Shown: positions 46,560 to 56,144 of the stretch, in pieces
Numbering within the stretch: position 1 is the first letter of the stretch
Layout: each line of letters starts with the position of its first letter
DNA from: Marinospirillum perlucidum
GTDB taxonomy: Bacteria; Pseudomonadota; Gammaproteobacteria; Pseudomonadales; Halomonadaceae
Assembly (NCBI RefSeq): GCF_003336805.1
Contig: NZ_QFWJ01000002.1
Span: 310,001-374,000 of the forward strand
Length of the DNA: 64,000 nt
Reading direction: 5' to 3'
Made by a program: the position numbers and the translations under genes
Notes under the pieces: model-generated
What the model was told of the DNA's origin: nothing
Seen by the model: only the letters and a program-made list of their open reading frames with translations
The model's database searches: none

Positions 46560-48140
46560 TCAGGGCTGGGTTTCCGGCTTGAGATGGCGCGGGCGGATAC
46601 CCAGTACTAGCAGCGTGATCCCATAGCTGGCTGCACCTGCGATCACCAGAAAAGCCAAGCGCCCGATGCGCTCGAAGAGTGGTGCCTGCAGCCAGGTTTC
46701 GGTGGCAGGAGAAAAAACATAGAGAAGTGCCAGCATCGCTGCCAGGGCCGCGGTGATCTGCAGTAGAAAACGCCCCCAACCACGGCTGGCGTGCCAGACT
46801 CCTTCACGCTTCAAGCCGCGGGCCAAAAGACCCGCATTCAGGAAAGCAGACGCTGCGGTAGCCAGAGCCAGACCGGCATGGGCCAGGGGAAGGATAAACA
46901 GCAGGTTGAAGCCCATATTGGCCACCATTGCCTTGATGGCAATGCGTACCGGAGTACGTGTGTTCTGGCGGGCAAAAAAACCGGGAGCCAAGACCTTGAT
47001 GAGCATAAAAGCTAGCAGCCCCAGCGAGTAGGCTCTCAGAGCCTGGGCCGACATGGCCACATCCACAGAGGTCATGGCGCCATACTGGAAGAGGGTGATC
47101 AGCAGGGGTTCAGCCAGGAAGCAAAGAGCGACTGCTGCGGGCAGACCGATCAGCAGGACCATACGCACGGCCCAGTCCAGCAGGCGGGAAAAACTCTCTC
47201 TATCCTCGGCGGCATGCTGGCGCGACAGGCTGGGCAGGATGATGGTGGCAATGGCAATGCCGAAAACACCCAGCGGTAGCTCCACCAAACGATCGGCATA
47301 ATACAGCCAGCCAACACTGCCATCAGTCAGAAAGGAGGCAAGCAGCGTATCCAGCAAGAGGTTGATTTGACTGACGGAGACACCAAAAAGAGCCGGAGCC
47401 ATCAGGCGCAGTATGCGTCTGACCCCTTCGTGCTGCCAGTCAGGCTGGGGAATCGGCAGCAGCCCCTCACGAGCCAGAAAGGGCAGTTGGAAAGCCAGCT
47501 GAACCACCCCGGCAATCAAGACCCCCCAGGCCAGAGCCGCAGCAGAGGACCCGGCCCAGGGTGTAAGAAAGAGAGCGCTGGCAATCAGGCTGATATTCAG
47601 TAAAACCGGAGTAAAAGCCGGTACGGCAAAGCGGCTGTAGGTGTTGAGAATACTCCCGGCAAAAGCGGTCAGGGAAATCAGCAGCAAATAGGGAAAGGTG
47701 ATGCGCAGAAGATCAACGGTGACCGCCTGCTTGGCCGGATCACTGTGAAAACCGGGAGCAAAAATCCAGACTAGCAAGGGGGCAGCCAGAACCGCCAGGC
47801 TGGTCAGGCCGACCAGAGACAGCCCCAGGCAACCGGCCACGGCATTATTGAGTCGCCGGACTTCGGAGCGGCTGTTTTTTTCTGAATACTCGGCTAAAAC
47901 CGGCACAAAAGCCTGGTTAAAGGCCCCTTCGGCAAAAAGCCGACGTAAAAAATTGGGGATCTTGAAGGCAACAAAAAAAGCATCGGCAGCACCGCCAGCA
48001 CCGATCAGGCTGGCAATAACAATATCCCGGACCAATCCCAGGATACGGGATAAAAAAGTCATGCTACTGACGATTATTCCGGAGCCCAGCAGGCCGCGGG
48101 TCGGCTTTTTGTCTTCGCTTTGACTGGAGGTGCTGGTCAT
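46560..48140 (-). CDS. murJ: Lipid II flippase MurJ
   Basis: 526 residues from the ATG at 48140 (GGAAG upstream). MOP-family protein with about 14 membrane helices. Conserved MurJ blocks: SSMTFLSRILGLVRDIVIAS near 24 and DAFFVAFKIPNFLRRLFAEG near 52, which carries the Arg residues essential for flipping, then AFNQAFVPV. It moves lipid II across the inner membrane for peptidoglycan synthesis. The neighbouring rpsT matches the Pseudomonas order; the minor-pilin genes on its other side do not. Confidence 0.97.
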   Translation of the reverse strand: MTSTSSQSEDKKPTRGLLGSGIIVSSMTFLSRILGLVRDIVIASLIGAGGAADAFFVAFKIPNFLRRLFAEGAFNQAFVPVLAEYSEKNSRSEVRRLNNAVAGCLGLSLVGLTSLAVLAAPLLVWIFAPGFHSDPAKQAVTVDLLRITFPYLLLISLTAFAGSILNTYSRFAVPAFTPVLLNISLIASALFLTPWAGSSAAALAWGVLIAGVVQLAFQLPFLAREGLLPIPQPDWQHEGVRRILRLMAPALFGVSVSQINLLLDTLLASFLTDGSVGWLYYADRLVELPLGVFGIAIATIILPSLSRQHAAEDRESFSRLLDWAVRMVLLIGLPAAVALCFLAEPLLITLFQYGAMTSVDVAMSAQALRAYSLGLLAFMLIKVLAPGFFARQNTRTPVRIAIKAMVANMGFNLLFILPLAHAGLALATAASAFLNAGLLARGLKREGVWHASRGWGRFLLQITAALAAMLALLYVFSPATETWLQAPLFERIGRLAFLVIAGAASYGITLLVLGIRPRHLKPETQP

Positions 48141-48182
48141 GGTGCTTCCTTCCCCAAAGAACCGGAGCAAAGGGCCCGGCAT

Positions 48183-48205
48183 AAAAAAACCGGCCTGAAG
48201 CCGGT
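48183..48205 (-). terminator. Terminator of rpsT
   Basis: Minus strand: ACCGGC (48205-48200), TTCAG loop, GCCGGT (48194-48189), then seven T (48189-48183). A strong intrinsic terminator 27 bases past rpsT, before murJ. Confidence 0.9.
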
Positions 48206-48231
48206 CCTTTTAAGTCATCGCTGATCAGGGA

Positions 48232-48501
48232 TCAGGATGCTTTCAGTGCCTTGACGCGGGCATTCAGGCGGCTTTTGGTACGAGCAGCCCAGTTCTTGGT
48301 GTAAACACCCTTGTCGGCAACCTGGTCAATAATCTTTTGAGCAGCACGGAAATCAGTCATCGCTTGATCCCAGTCACCGCTTTTTACGGTTTTCAGGACT
48401 TTTTTGATGCTGGTGCGAGTTTTGGAACGCAGGCTGGCATTGTGCAGACGACGTTTTTCGGATTGCAGTGCACGCTTTTTGGCAGATTTAATATTGGCCA
48501 C
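48232..48501 (-). CDS. rpsT: 30S ribosomal protein S20
   Basis: 89 residues, very basic, typical S20: MANIKSAKKRALQSEKRRLH at the start and KNWAARTKSRLNARVKAL at the end. It binds 16S rRNA early in small-subunit assembly. Single-gene unit with its own terminator. The roughly 160 bases upstream probably hold its promoter, but I could not fix one. Confidence 0.98.
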   Translation of the reverse strand: MANIKSAKKRALQSEKRRLHNASLRSKTRTSIKKVLKTVKSGDWDQAMTDFRAAQKIIDQVADKGVYTKNWAARTKSRLNARVKALKAS

Positions 48502-48662
48502 GATAACTCCTTAGAGTCTTGCTAATGATCGTAAATAACTGATTTTAATTCGTAAACTAGAAATCAGCAGGTGTCCCGAAAAATGGATGTCCCGAGGCTT
48601 GCGCGCCAGGTCCAATAAAAGGGACGCGAATTTTAACATAAAAGCAGCCTTTTGAAATGCCC

Positions 48663-50075
48663 CTAACGCAAAAACCACTTTTCCATCAAGCGATGCAGCC
48701 AACGGCCATAGGGCGGGTAGATCCAGCGGGCCGTATTAAACCAACGGCGGCGAAACAAGGGTTTGGCGTGGGAAAAGGTTAGAAAGCCCTCGCGTCCATG
48801 ATAGCTGCCCATGCCAGAAGCCCCCACGCCACCAAAAGGCAGATCCTGCTGAGCCACCTGCAGCAGGGTCTCTTTCATCACCAGGCTACCGCTATGGGTG
48901 TTCTCCTCAAGGTAACGGAAACGGGCTTCCTGCTCACCCAGGTAATAGAGCGCTAGAGGACGGGGGCGTTGGCGAATAAAGCTCACGGCTTCTTCAAAAC
49001 TGGAATAGGTGATGATCGGCAGAAGCGGGCCAAAAATTTCTTCCTGCATTAAACGGCTTTCTGCGGGTGGATTGATCACCAGGGTCAGGGGCAGTTTGTT
49101 GCCCTGGCTGAAGTCTTCCTGACGTGGATTCAAAGCAAGGCAGCGACAATTCGCCTTTTGCACCTCATCCAGAAGTTGGTTCAGACGCTGCTTGTGCTGA
49201 GCATTGATCAAGGAGGTGTAATCGGGATTTTCGACCAGGTGTGGATAAAACTGCTTGAAGAGCCCCTGTATTTTATCCACAACCTCTTCCAGGCGCTCTT
49301 GAGGACAGAGCAGATAATCGGGGGCGATGCAGGTTTGTCCGGCATTGAGTGTCTTGCCAAAAACCAGGGGAGGCAAGGCCTTGTCCAGCGGAATTTCGCT
49401 ATCCAGCAAGGCCGGGGATTTGCCGCCCAATTCCAGGGTCACCGGAGTCAGGTTTTCAGCGGCTGCCCTTTGGATGTGTTTGCCCACGGCGGTGGAGCCG
49501 GTAAACAGCAGATGATCAAAAGGCAGGCTGGCAAAAGCCTGGCTGATGTCCTTTTCACCAGTGATGACCTTGACCTGGTTGTCGTTGAAAACCCGGGCCA
49601 GACAGGCTGTTAGAGCGGCATTGGTCGCCGGGGTCCATTCCGATAGTTTAAGCAGTACCCGATTGCCCGCTGCCAGGGCCGAAATCAAGGGCGAGATGGC
49701 CAGTTGTAGCGGGTAGTTCCAGGGCACCATAATGCCTACTACCCCCAGGGGTTGATAAACCACCTGGGCAGTGGCGGGTTGGTAGTGCCATTCCACCGAT
49801 CGCCTTTGCGGGCGCATCCAGCGCTTGAGTTTTTTGCAGACCTGATCAATTTCAGTCAGACAGGGCAGGATATCCGCCATTAGGGATTCCTGGCGCGAGC
49901 GCCCACCAAAATCCTGGTCGATCGCTGCCATTAGCTGCTGGCTGTCCTGCTTGAGTGCGCTCTGTAATTGCTTGAGTTGATTAAGGCGTGTGCTGGCTGC
50001 AAGAAAAGGAGTGCGATTAAAATCCTCCTGGAGGGTGAAAAAGGCCGGAGCCAGGGGGTTGTGATCAAGTTGCAT
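48663..50075 (-). CDS. Aldehyde dehydrogenase, coniferyl-aldehyde dehydrogenase type
   Basis: 470 residues from the ATG at 50075 (GAGG upstream). ALDH superfamily without an N-terminal extension: VVGIMVPWNYPLQLAISPLI near 114, catalytic Glu in VTLELGGKSPALL near 202, catalytic Cys in LNAGQTCIAPDYLL near 237, and FGPLLPIITY near 350. The short length and the hydrophobic Trp/Tyr-rich C-terminal tail fit the coniferyl-aldehyde/fatty-aldehyde class, oxidising long or aromatic aldehydes. The substrate is not certain. A lone gene between rpsT and proB. Confidence 0.85.
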   Translation of the reverse strand: MQLDHNPLAPAFFTLQEDFNRTPFLAASTRLNQLKQLQSALKQDSQQLMAAIDQDFGGRSRQESLMADILPCLTEIDQVCKKLKRWMRPQRRSVEWHYQPATAQVVYQPLGVVGIMVPWNYPLQLAISPLISALAAGNRVLLKLSEWTPATNAALTACLARVFNDNQVKVITGEKDISQAFASLPFDHLLFTGSTAVGKHIQRAAAENLTPVTLELGGKSPALLDSEIPLDKALPPLVFGKTLNAGQTCIAPDYLLCPQERLEEVVDKIQGLFKQFYPHLVENPDYTSLINAQHKQRLNQLLDEVQKANCRCLALNPRQEDFSQGNKLPLTLVINPPAESRLMQEEIFGPLLPIITYSSFEEAVSFIRQRPRPLALYYLGEQEARFRYLEENTHSGSLVMKETLLQVAQQDLPFGGVGASGMGSYHGREGFLTFSHAKPLFRRRWFNTARWIYPPYGRWLHRLMEKWFLR

Positions 50076-50167
50076 GGTTGACCTCAGGGCAGGGAAGCAG
50101 GCATCCACTCAAATTAGTCATCCCTGTGTCAGAAGTCAAACAGGTGTTTAAATGCTGGCCTGGGCAG

Positions 50168-50220
50168 CCTCTGATCAACGCAGCATCACCAAGCAGAGTA
50201 GTTGATCAGAGGTTTCCTAG
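50168..50220. repeat. Dispersed inverted-repeat element, copy D (ends only)
   Basis: CCTCTGATCAAC (50168-50179) and GTTGATCAGAGG (50201-50212) are perfect 12-bp inverted arms around 21 bases, followed by TTTCCTAG. These are the two ends of the longer copies with the core deleted. The closing CTAG supplies the TAG stop of proB. Confidence 0.7.
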
Positions 50221-51353
50221 CGGGTCATGACCAGGTTGTCGCGGTGGATCAACTCGGGTGTTTCGATATAGCCCAGCAGCTCCTCGATTTTCTGGCTGGG
50301 TTGGCCAGCCAGAATGCGGGCTTCTTCTGCGGAGTAGTTGACCAGCCCCTTGGCCAGGGCTTTTTCATTTTCATCCACGCAGACCACCAGTTCACCACGC
50401 ATAAAGTGGCCGCGTACCTCCTTGATACCGACCGGCAGGAGGCTTTTACCATCTTTTTGCAGGGCCTGAACCGCGCCGGAATCCAGTACCAGCACGCCTT
50501 TTTCCTGCAGGTGGCCGGCCAACCAGCGCTTGCGGGCGGTAATGGGTTCATCATCAGGCAGAAGCAGGGTGCCCAGTTCTTCACCGGCAAAAAGACGGCT
50601 AAGGGCTTTTTCCGTACGTCCACCGAGGATGACCGTGCGCGCACCTGAGCGGGCGGCCAGACGGGCGGCGCTGACTTTGGTAAACATGCCGCCACGGCCC
50701 AAAGCACCGCCGTCACCGGCTACGGCCAATAGATCCGGGTCCTGGGCGCGGCCTTCAGGGATCAGGCGGGCGTCCGGGTTGTTGCGAGGATCGGCAGTAT
50801 AAAGACCGGATTGATCGGTGAGCAGAACCAGGGTTTCAGCTTCCAGCAGGTTGGTGACCAGAGCGCCCAGAGTGTCGTTATCACCAAAACGGATTTCATC
50901 GGTGACCACGGTATCGTTTTCATTGATGATGGGGACTACGCCCAGATCCAGCAGGGTTTGGAGGGCACTGCGAGCATTCAGATACCGCTTACGGTTGGAG
51001 AGGTCGTCATGGGTTAGCAGAATCTGGGCAGAATGCAGGCCCTGGCTTTTGAAAGCCGATTCCCAGGTTTGAATCAGTCCCATCTGACCGACCGCAGCAG
51101 CAGCCTGGAGTTCGTGAATACTGCTGGGGCGTTGATTCCAGCCCAGGCGCACCATGCCTTCGGCAACTGAGCCGGAGGTAACCAGCAGCAGTTCCCGGCC
51201 CTGACGCTTGAGCTCGGCCATCTGCTCGACCCAGCCATGAATCGCTGCTTCATCCAGACCGCGGCCATCATTGGTGAGCAGGGCGCTACCAATTTTGACC
51301 ACCAGGCGACGGCTGGAGGTGAGTCTTTGGCGTTCGGGGCTGGGCGAGGTCAT
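50217..51353 (-). CDS. proB: Glutamate 5-kinase
   Basis: 378 residues. Amino-acid kinase domain starting [18 protein letters not shown], with [12 protein letters not shown] near 60 (normally SSGAVA; the Ala-rich loop differs slightly) and INENDTVV near 148 for glutamate binding. A C-terminal PUA domain follows ([18 protein letters not shown]). First step of proline synthesis. It lies 54 bases after obgE on the same strand, as in Pseudomonas. Its stop codon is provided by an inserted repeat element, so the last residues (VMTR) may have been changed by that insertion. Confidence 0.96.
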   Translation of the reverse strand: MTSPSPERQRLTSSRRLVVKIGSALLTNDGRGLDEAAIHGWVEQMAELKRQGRELLLVTSGSVAEGMVRLGWNQRPSSIHELQAAAAVGQMGLIQTWESAFKSQGLHSAQILLTHDDLSNRKRYLNARSALQTLLDLGVVPIINENDTVVTDEIRFGDNDTLGALVTNLLEAETLVLLTDQSGLYTADPRNNPDARLIPEGRAQDPDLLAVAGDGGALGRGGMFTKVSAARLAARSGARTVILGGRTEKALSRLFAGEELGTLLLPDDEPITARKRWLAGHLQEKGVLVLDSGAVQALQKDGKSLLPVGIKEVRGHFMRGELVVCVDENEKALAKGLVNYSAEEARILAGQPSQKIEELLGYIETPELIHRDNLVMTR

Positions 51354-51407
51354 TTGGGTGTTTATCCTTCCAGATAGTTGAGTGGCAGGGCTGCCAAGGC
51401 GCGTGCC

Positions 51408-52709
<1,302 letters not shown>

Positions 52710-52722
52710 TTAGCGCTTGAAA

Positions 52723-52980
52723 TCAGGCAGGAACGACGCTTACAAAGCGACGGCTCTTAGGGCCTTTAACTTCAAACTTTACAACGCCTTCGGCTTTGGC
52801 GAAGAGGGTGTGATCCTTGCCAATGCCTACGTTGGTGCCAGCGTGGAACTTGGTGCCACGCTGACGAACGATGATGTTGCCACCGCGAACAGCCTGGCCG
52901 CCAAACAGTTTGACACCTAGGCGTTTACTTTCGGAATCGCGTCCGTTACGCGTACTACCACCGGCTTTCTTGTGTGCCAT
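52723..52980 (-). CDS. rpmA: 50S ribosomal protein L27
   Basis: 85 residues, canonical: [20 protein letters not shown] at the start and [19 protein letters not shown] in the middle. Its N-terminal tail reaches the peptidyl-transferase centre. Second gene of the rplU-rpmA operon, with a ribosome site (GAGG) before the ATG and a terminator after the stop. Confidence 0.98.
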   Translation of the reverse strand: MAHKKAGGSTRNGRDSESKRLGVKLFGGQAVRGGNIIVRQRGTKFHAGTNVGIGKDHTLFAKAEGVVKFEVKGPKSRRFVSVVPA

Positions 52981-53060
52981 GACTCTTTACCTCTGAGTTG
53001 CTTGTAATCAGTCCGGCTTGGGCCCGGACTGAAAAATGACGGTTACAGTTTTAGTCGCTA

Positions 53061-53372
53061 TTAGCTGGCGATGCCAGTAATTTTGACTTCAGTGTACCAC
53101 TGACGATGTCCCTGACGCTTCATGTGGTGCTTACGACGACGGAACTTGATGATGCGAACCTTGTCGCCGCGACCGTGATCAACGACTTCTGCCGTGACCT
53201 TGGCGCCTTCAACCAGAGGAGCGCCAACTTTGACGTTTTCACCGTCAGAAACCAGCAGAACTTCATCAAAGTTCAGGGTTTCGCCAGTAGCGACTTCCAG
53301 TTTTTCCAGTTTCAGGGTTTGACCTTCCTGAACACGGTATTGCTTACCACCGGTTTTAATTACTGCGTACAT
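53061..53372 (-). CDS. rplU: 50S ribosomal protein L21
   Basis: 103 residues from the ATG at 53372 ([18 protein letters not shown]). The end [17 protein letters not shown] is also typical L21. First gene of the ribosomal operon with rpmA. The promoter lies about 120-150 bases upstream, leaving a leader of about 110 bases. Confidence 0.98.
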   Translation of the reverse strand: MYAVIKTGGKQYRVQEGQTLKLEKLEVATGETLNFDEVLLVSDGENVKVGAPLVEGAKVTAEVVDHGRGDKVRIIKFRRRKHHMKRQGHRQWYTEVKITGIAS

Positions 53373-53491
53373 GCTTATCTCCGCTTGCAGAAGTTTCACC
53401 TGTAGGATTTTCAGCTACTTACAACCTGCTTTGAATGGAAACGCTCTGGTAACCATCGAACAGGGAGCCAAGTCAGGCGAAAGGACGCGTG

Positions 53492-53520
53492 ATTCTACGG
53501 TAAAAGCCTGCCACTGACAA
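53492..53520 (-). promoter_or_regulatory. Sigma-70 promoter of rplU-rpmA
   Basis: Minus strand: TTGTCA (53520-53515), 17-base spacer, TAGAAT (53497-53492). Strong matches and exact spacing; it lies between the small upstream ORF and rplU. Confidence 0.8.
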
Positions 53521-53528
53521 GCAATTCC

Positions 53529-53729
53529 CTAGTTATCTGTGGCCTGCAAGGGGCTCTCGCTAGAACAGCGATCAGCACCCCAGCTGCGATAGAGGTAATC
53601 CTTGACCTCTTGCAATTCTTCAGCAGAAACCTGGTCGGCTTCTCCGCCTTCAAACTTGGCGGCAGCTTCTATGGCGTTCAGACTCCAGCCCAGCAGGGCA
53701 ATATAGCCTTTCTGCTTATCATCCGGCAT
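53529..53729 (-). CDS. Small conserved-looking protein of unknown function
   Basis: 66 residues. MPDDKQKGYIALLGWSLNAI opens a helix-rich sequence with two Trp and an acidic end. GAGGAG stands at ideal distance before the ATG and codon use resembles the neighbours, so I take it as a real gene. I do not recognise the family. It lies just upstream of the rplU promoter. Confidence 0.6.
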   Translation of the reverse strand: MPDDKQKGYIALLGWSLNAIEAAAKFEGGEADQVSAEELQEVKDYLYRSWGADRCSSESPLQATDN

Positions 53730-53961
53730 AGCTTTCTCCTCTTAGGCATAAACTCTAAGCCTAGCAGTTGTTGAGAAGCTTGCATTTTGAGGTTTAAAAA
53801 CGGGGTGAATACCGGCTCTAAAGCGGCAATGGTTATTTGAAATATTATTTTTATAACCTTATGGTAACTCAGTATGAGAAATTTCCTGTTTTTTGGATAA
53901 ACTGCTAGTAGTTTTTATTCCACACTTCTGAGTCAACCTGACAGACAAGGACTAAGCCACC

Positions 53962-54930
53962 ATGAACATCTATCAAGATAATTCGGAAACCATCGGTAAA
54001 ACGCCACTCGTCAGCCTCAAGCATCTTTGGCCGGGCGGTAATCTCTATGCCAAGCTGGAATCTCGTAATCCCGCCGGTTCGGTCAAGTGCCGCATCGGTG
54101 CCAGTATGATCAAGGCGGCTGAAGCCAGTGGTCAGCTCAAGCCGGGCGTGACCCTGGTTGAACCGACTAGCGGTAACACCGGTATTGCCCTGGCTTTTGT
54201 GGCTGCTGCCCGAGGCTACAAGCTGGTACTGACCATGCCTTCCTCCATGTCGTTGGAAAGACGCAAGCTGATGAAAGCCCTGGGGGCAGAAATTGAACTG
54301 ACTGAACCCGCCAAGGGGATGAAGGGGGCGATTGCGCGCGCCCAGGAACTGGTTGATGCCAACCCCGATGAATACATCATGCTGCAGCAGTTCGAGAACC
54401 CGGCCAACCCGGCGATTCACGAACAAACCACCGGCCCGGAAATCTGGGAAGATACCGATGGTCAGATCGATGTGCTGATCGCCGGTGTCGGTACTGGCGG
54501 CACCATCAGTGGTGTTTCCCGCTACATCAAAAAGACCCAGGGCAAGGCTATCCAGAGCATCGCTGTGGAGCCAACGGATTCTCCGGTCATCACCCAGACA
54601 CTGGAAGGCCAGGAAGTTAAACCGGCTCCCCACAAGATTCAGGGTATCGGTGCTGGCTTTGTTCCCAAGAATCTGGATCTGGAGCTGGTCGATGAAGTGG
54701 AGCAGATCAGTAATGAAGAAGCGATTGAAACAGCATGCCGTCTGATGCAGGAAGAAGGCATCCTGGCCGGTATTTCCTGTGGGGCAGCTACTGCAGCCGC
54801 CTTGCGCGCTGCCGCCAAGCCCGAGAACAAGGATAAGATGCTGGTCGTGATTCTGCCTGACTCCGGCGAACGCTACCTATCCACTGCCCTCTTTGATGGC
54901 ATCTTCTCGGAAAAGGAAATGGTGCAGTAG
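53962..54930 (+). CDS. cysK: Cysteine synthase A (O-acetylserine sulfhydrylase)
   Basis: 322 residues, very close to E. coli CysK in pattern. The PLP-binding Lys is in [15 protein letters not shown] near 43, the substrate loop [11 protein letters not shown] near 72, the phosphate-binding [10 protein letters not shown] near 175, and VEPTDSPVI near 210. Makes cysteine from O-acetylserine and sulphide. AAGGAC precedes the ATG. The 230-base upstream region is AT-rich (ATTTGAAATATTATTTTTAT) and could hold CysB sites; none was fixed. In Pseudomonas rplU faces ispB directly; here cysK lies between. Confidence 0.96.
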   Translation: MNIYQDNSETIGKTPLVSLKHLWPGGNLYAKLESRNPAGSVKCRIGASMIKAAEASGQLKPGVTLVEPTSGNTGIALAFVAAARGYKLVLTMPSSMSLERRKLMKALGAEIELTEPAKGMKGAIARAQELVDANPDEYIMLQQFENPANPAIHEQTTGPEIWEDTDGQIDVLIAGVGTGGTISGVSRYIKKTQGKAIQSIAVEPTDSPVITQTLEGQEVKPAPHKIQGIGAGFVPKNLDLELVDEVEQISNEEAIETACRLMQEEGILAGISCGAATAAALRAAAKPENKDKMLVVILPDSGERYLSTALFDGIFSEKEMVQ

Positions 54931-55005
54931 CGCCAAGCTTGACTCCTCCTGAGCGGCTGCTAGGATGCTGAGTCCAAATATCAGCCCGCTCAGGAAGTTA
55001 TCAAG

Positions 55006-55980
55006 ATGTCTGCCAGCTCTTCATCAATTCATGCGGTGGTTGCGGAGGACTTTGCCGCAGTCAATCAATTGATTATCCGTGAATGCTCTTCACAGGTGCC
55101 GCTGGTAGAAAAAATCGCCCATCATATTATCGACAGTGGCGGCAAGCGCTTGCGGCCACTGTTGGTGCTTCTGGTCAGCCGTGCACTGGGCTACCAGGAG
55201 GATAAACACCTTCTTCTGGCCGCGCTGATCGAGTTCATGCATACCTCCACCCTGTTGCATGATGATGTCGTGGATGAATCCGGTCTGCGCCGCGGCAAGC
55301 CGACAGCCAACAGCCAGTGGAGCAACCAATCCTGCGTCCTGGTTGGTGATTTTCTTTATTCCCGCTCTTTTGAAATGATGGTGCGTATTGGCTCCATGGA
55401 GATCATGGAAATCCTGGCCAAGGTGACCTGTGTGCTGGCTGAAGGCGAGGTCATGCAGCTGACCAATGTGCGTAATCCGCGCATCAGCGAAGAAGACTAT
55501 ATGAAGGTCATCCATGCCAAGACCGCCAAACTGTTTGAAGGGGCCACCCAGAGTGCCGCCCTCCTGTCTGGTGGAAGCAGGGAACAACAGCTAGCCATGC
55601 GTGATTATGGCAAAAACCTGGGCATGGCTTTTCAGTTGGTTGACGATCTGCTGGATTATGAAGGTGATGCAGCGACCATGGGCAAGAATGTCGGTGATGA
55701 TCTGGCCGAAGGCAAGCCGACCCTACCTTTGATTCATGCGATGAAAATGGGTGCTGATGACGAAGCCAAGCTGATCCGCCAGGCGATTCGCAAGGGCGGC
55801 CTGGATCAGCTCGATGCCGTTATGGAGATCGTGCGTAAAACCGGTGCCCTGGAATATACCCGCGAGCAGGCTCATAACTGCTCTGAAGCGGCCAAACTCT
55901 CTTTAGAGGTTTTGCCGGATTCCGATTGTAAAAATACCCTCTATCAGCTGACCGACATGGCACTGCAACGCAAAAGCTAA
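55006..55980 (+). CDS. ispB: Octaprenyl diphosphate synthase (polyprenyl synthetase)
   Basis: 324 residues. Trans-isoprenyl synthase with both Asp-rich motifs: LLHDDVVDESGLRRGKPTAN near 82 and QLVDDLLDYEGD near 210. It makes the side chain of ubiquinone. AGGAAG stands before the ATG. Located in the ispB-rplU-rpmA-obgE-proB neighbourhood as in Pseudomonas. Confidence 0.95.
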   Translation: MSASSSSIHAVVAEDFAAVNQLIIRECSSQVPLVEKIAHHIIDSGGKRLRPLLVLLVSRALGYQEDKHLLLAALIEFMHTSTLLHDDVVDESGLRRGKPTANSQWSNQSCVLVGDFLYSRSFEMMVRIGSMEIMEILAKVTCVLAEGEVMQLTNVRNPRISEEDYMKVIHAKTAKLFEGATQSAALLSGGSREQQLAMRDYGKNLGMAFQLVDDLLDYEGDAATMGKNVGDDLAEGKPTLPLIHAMKMGADDEAKLIRQAIRKGGLDQLDAVMEIVRKTGALEYTREQAHNCSEAAKLSLEVLPDSDCKNTLYQLTDMALQRKS

Positions 55981-56064
55981 GAAACGCCTGCCGAATGGAT
56001 ACGCTTGCTTGCAAGTCTTACGAGGATCTTTGGCTTCTTAACAAGATGTAAATAAATAAAGCAT

Positions 56065-56082
56065 ATTTGATGCATATCAAAT
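56065..56082. promoter_or_regulatory. Palindrome before the GGDEF-EAL gene
   Basis: ATTTGAT (56065-56071), GCAT, ATCAAAT (56076-56082): 7-bp inverted arms, five bases before a possible -10 box TAAAAT (56087-56092). Position suits a repressor-binding site over the promoter; the regulator is unknown. Confidence 0.4.
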
Positions 56083-56144
56083 CCTGTAAAATAACCCGGT
56101 GCGAAGATTGAGAATTAACCTCGACACACCGGAGACCCCTGCTT

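Noticed and set aside
48502-48662. tRNA or small RNA gene between rpsT and the aldehyde dehydrogenase
   Set aside because: No cloverleaf or strong hairpin-plus-T-run could be found; most likely just the rpsT promoter region.
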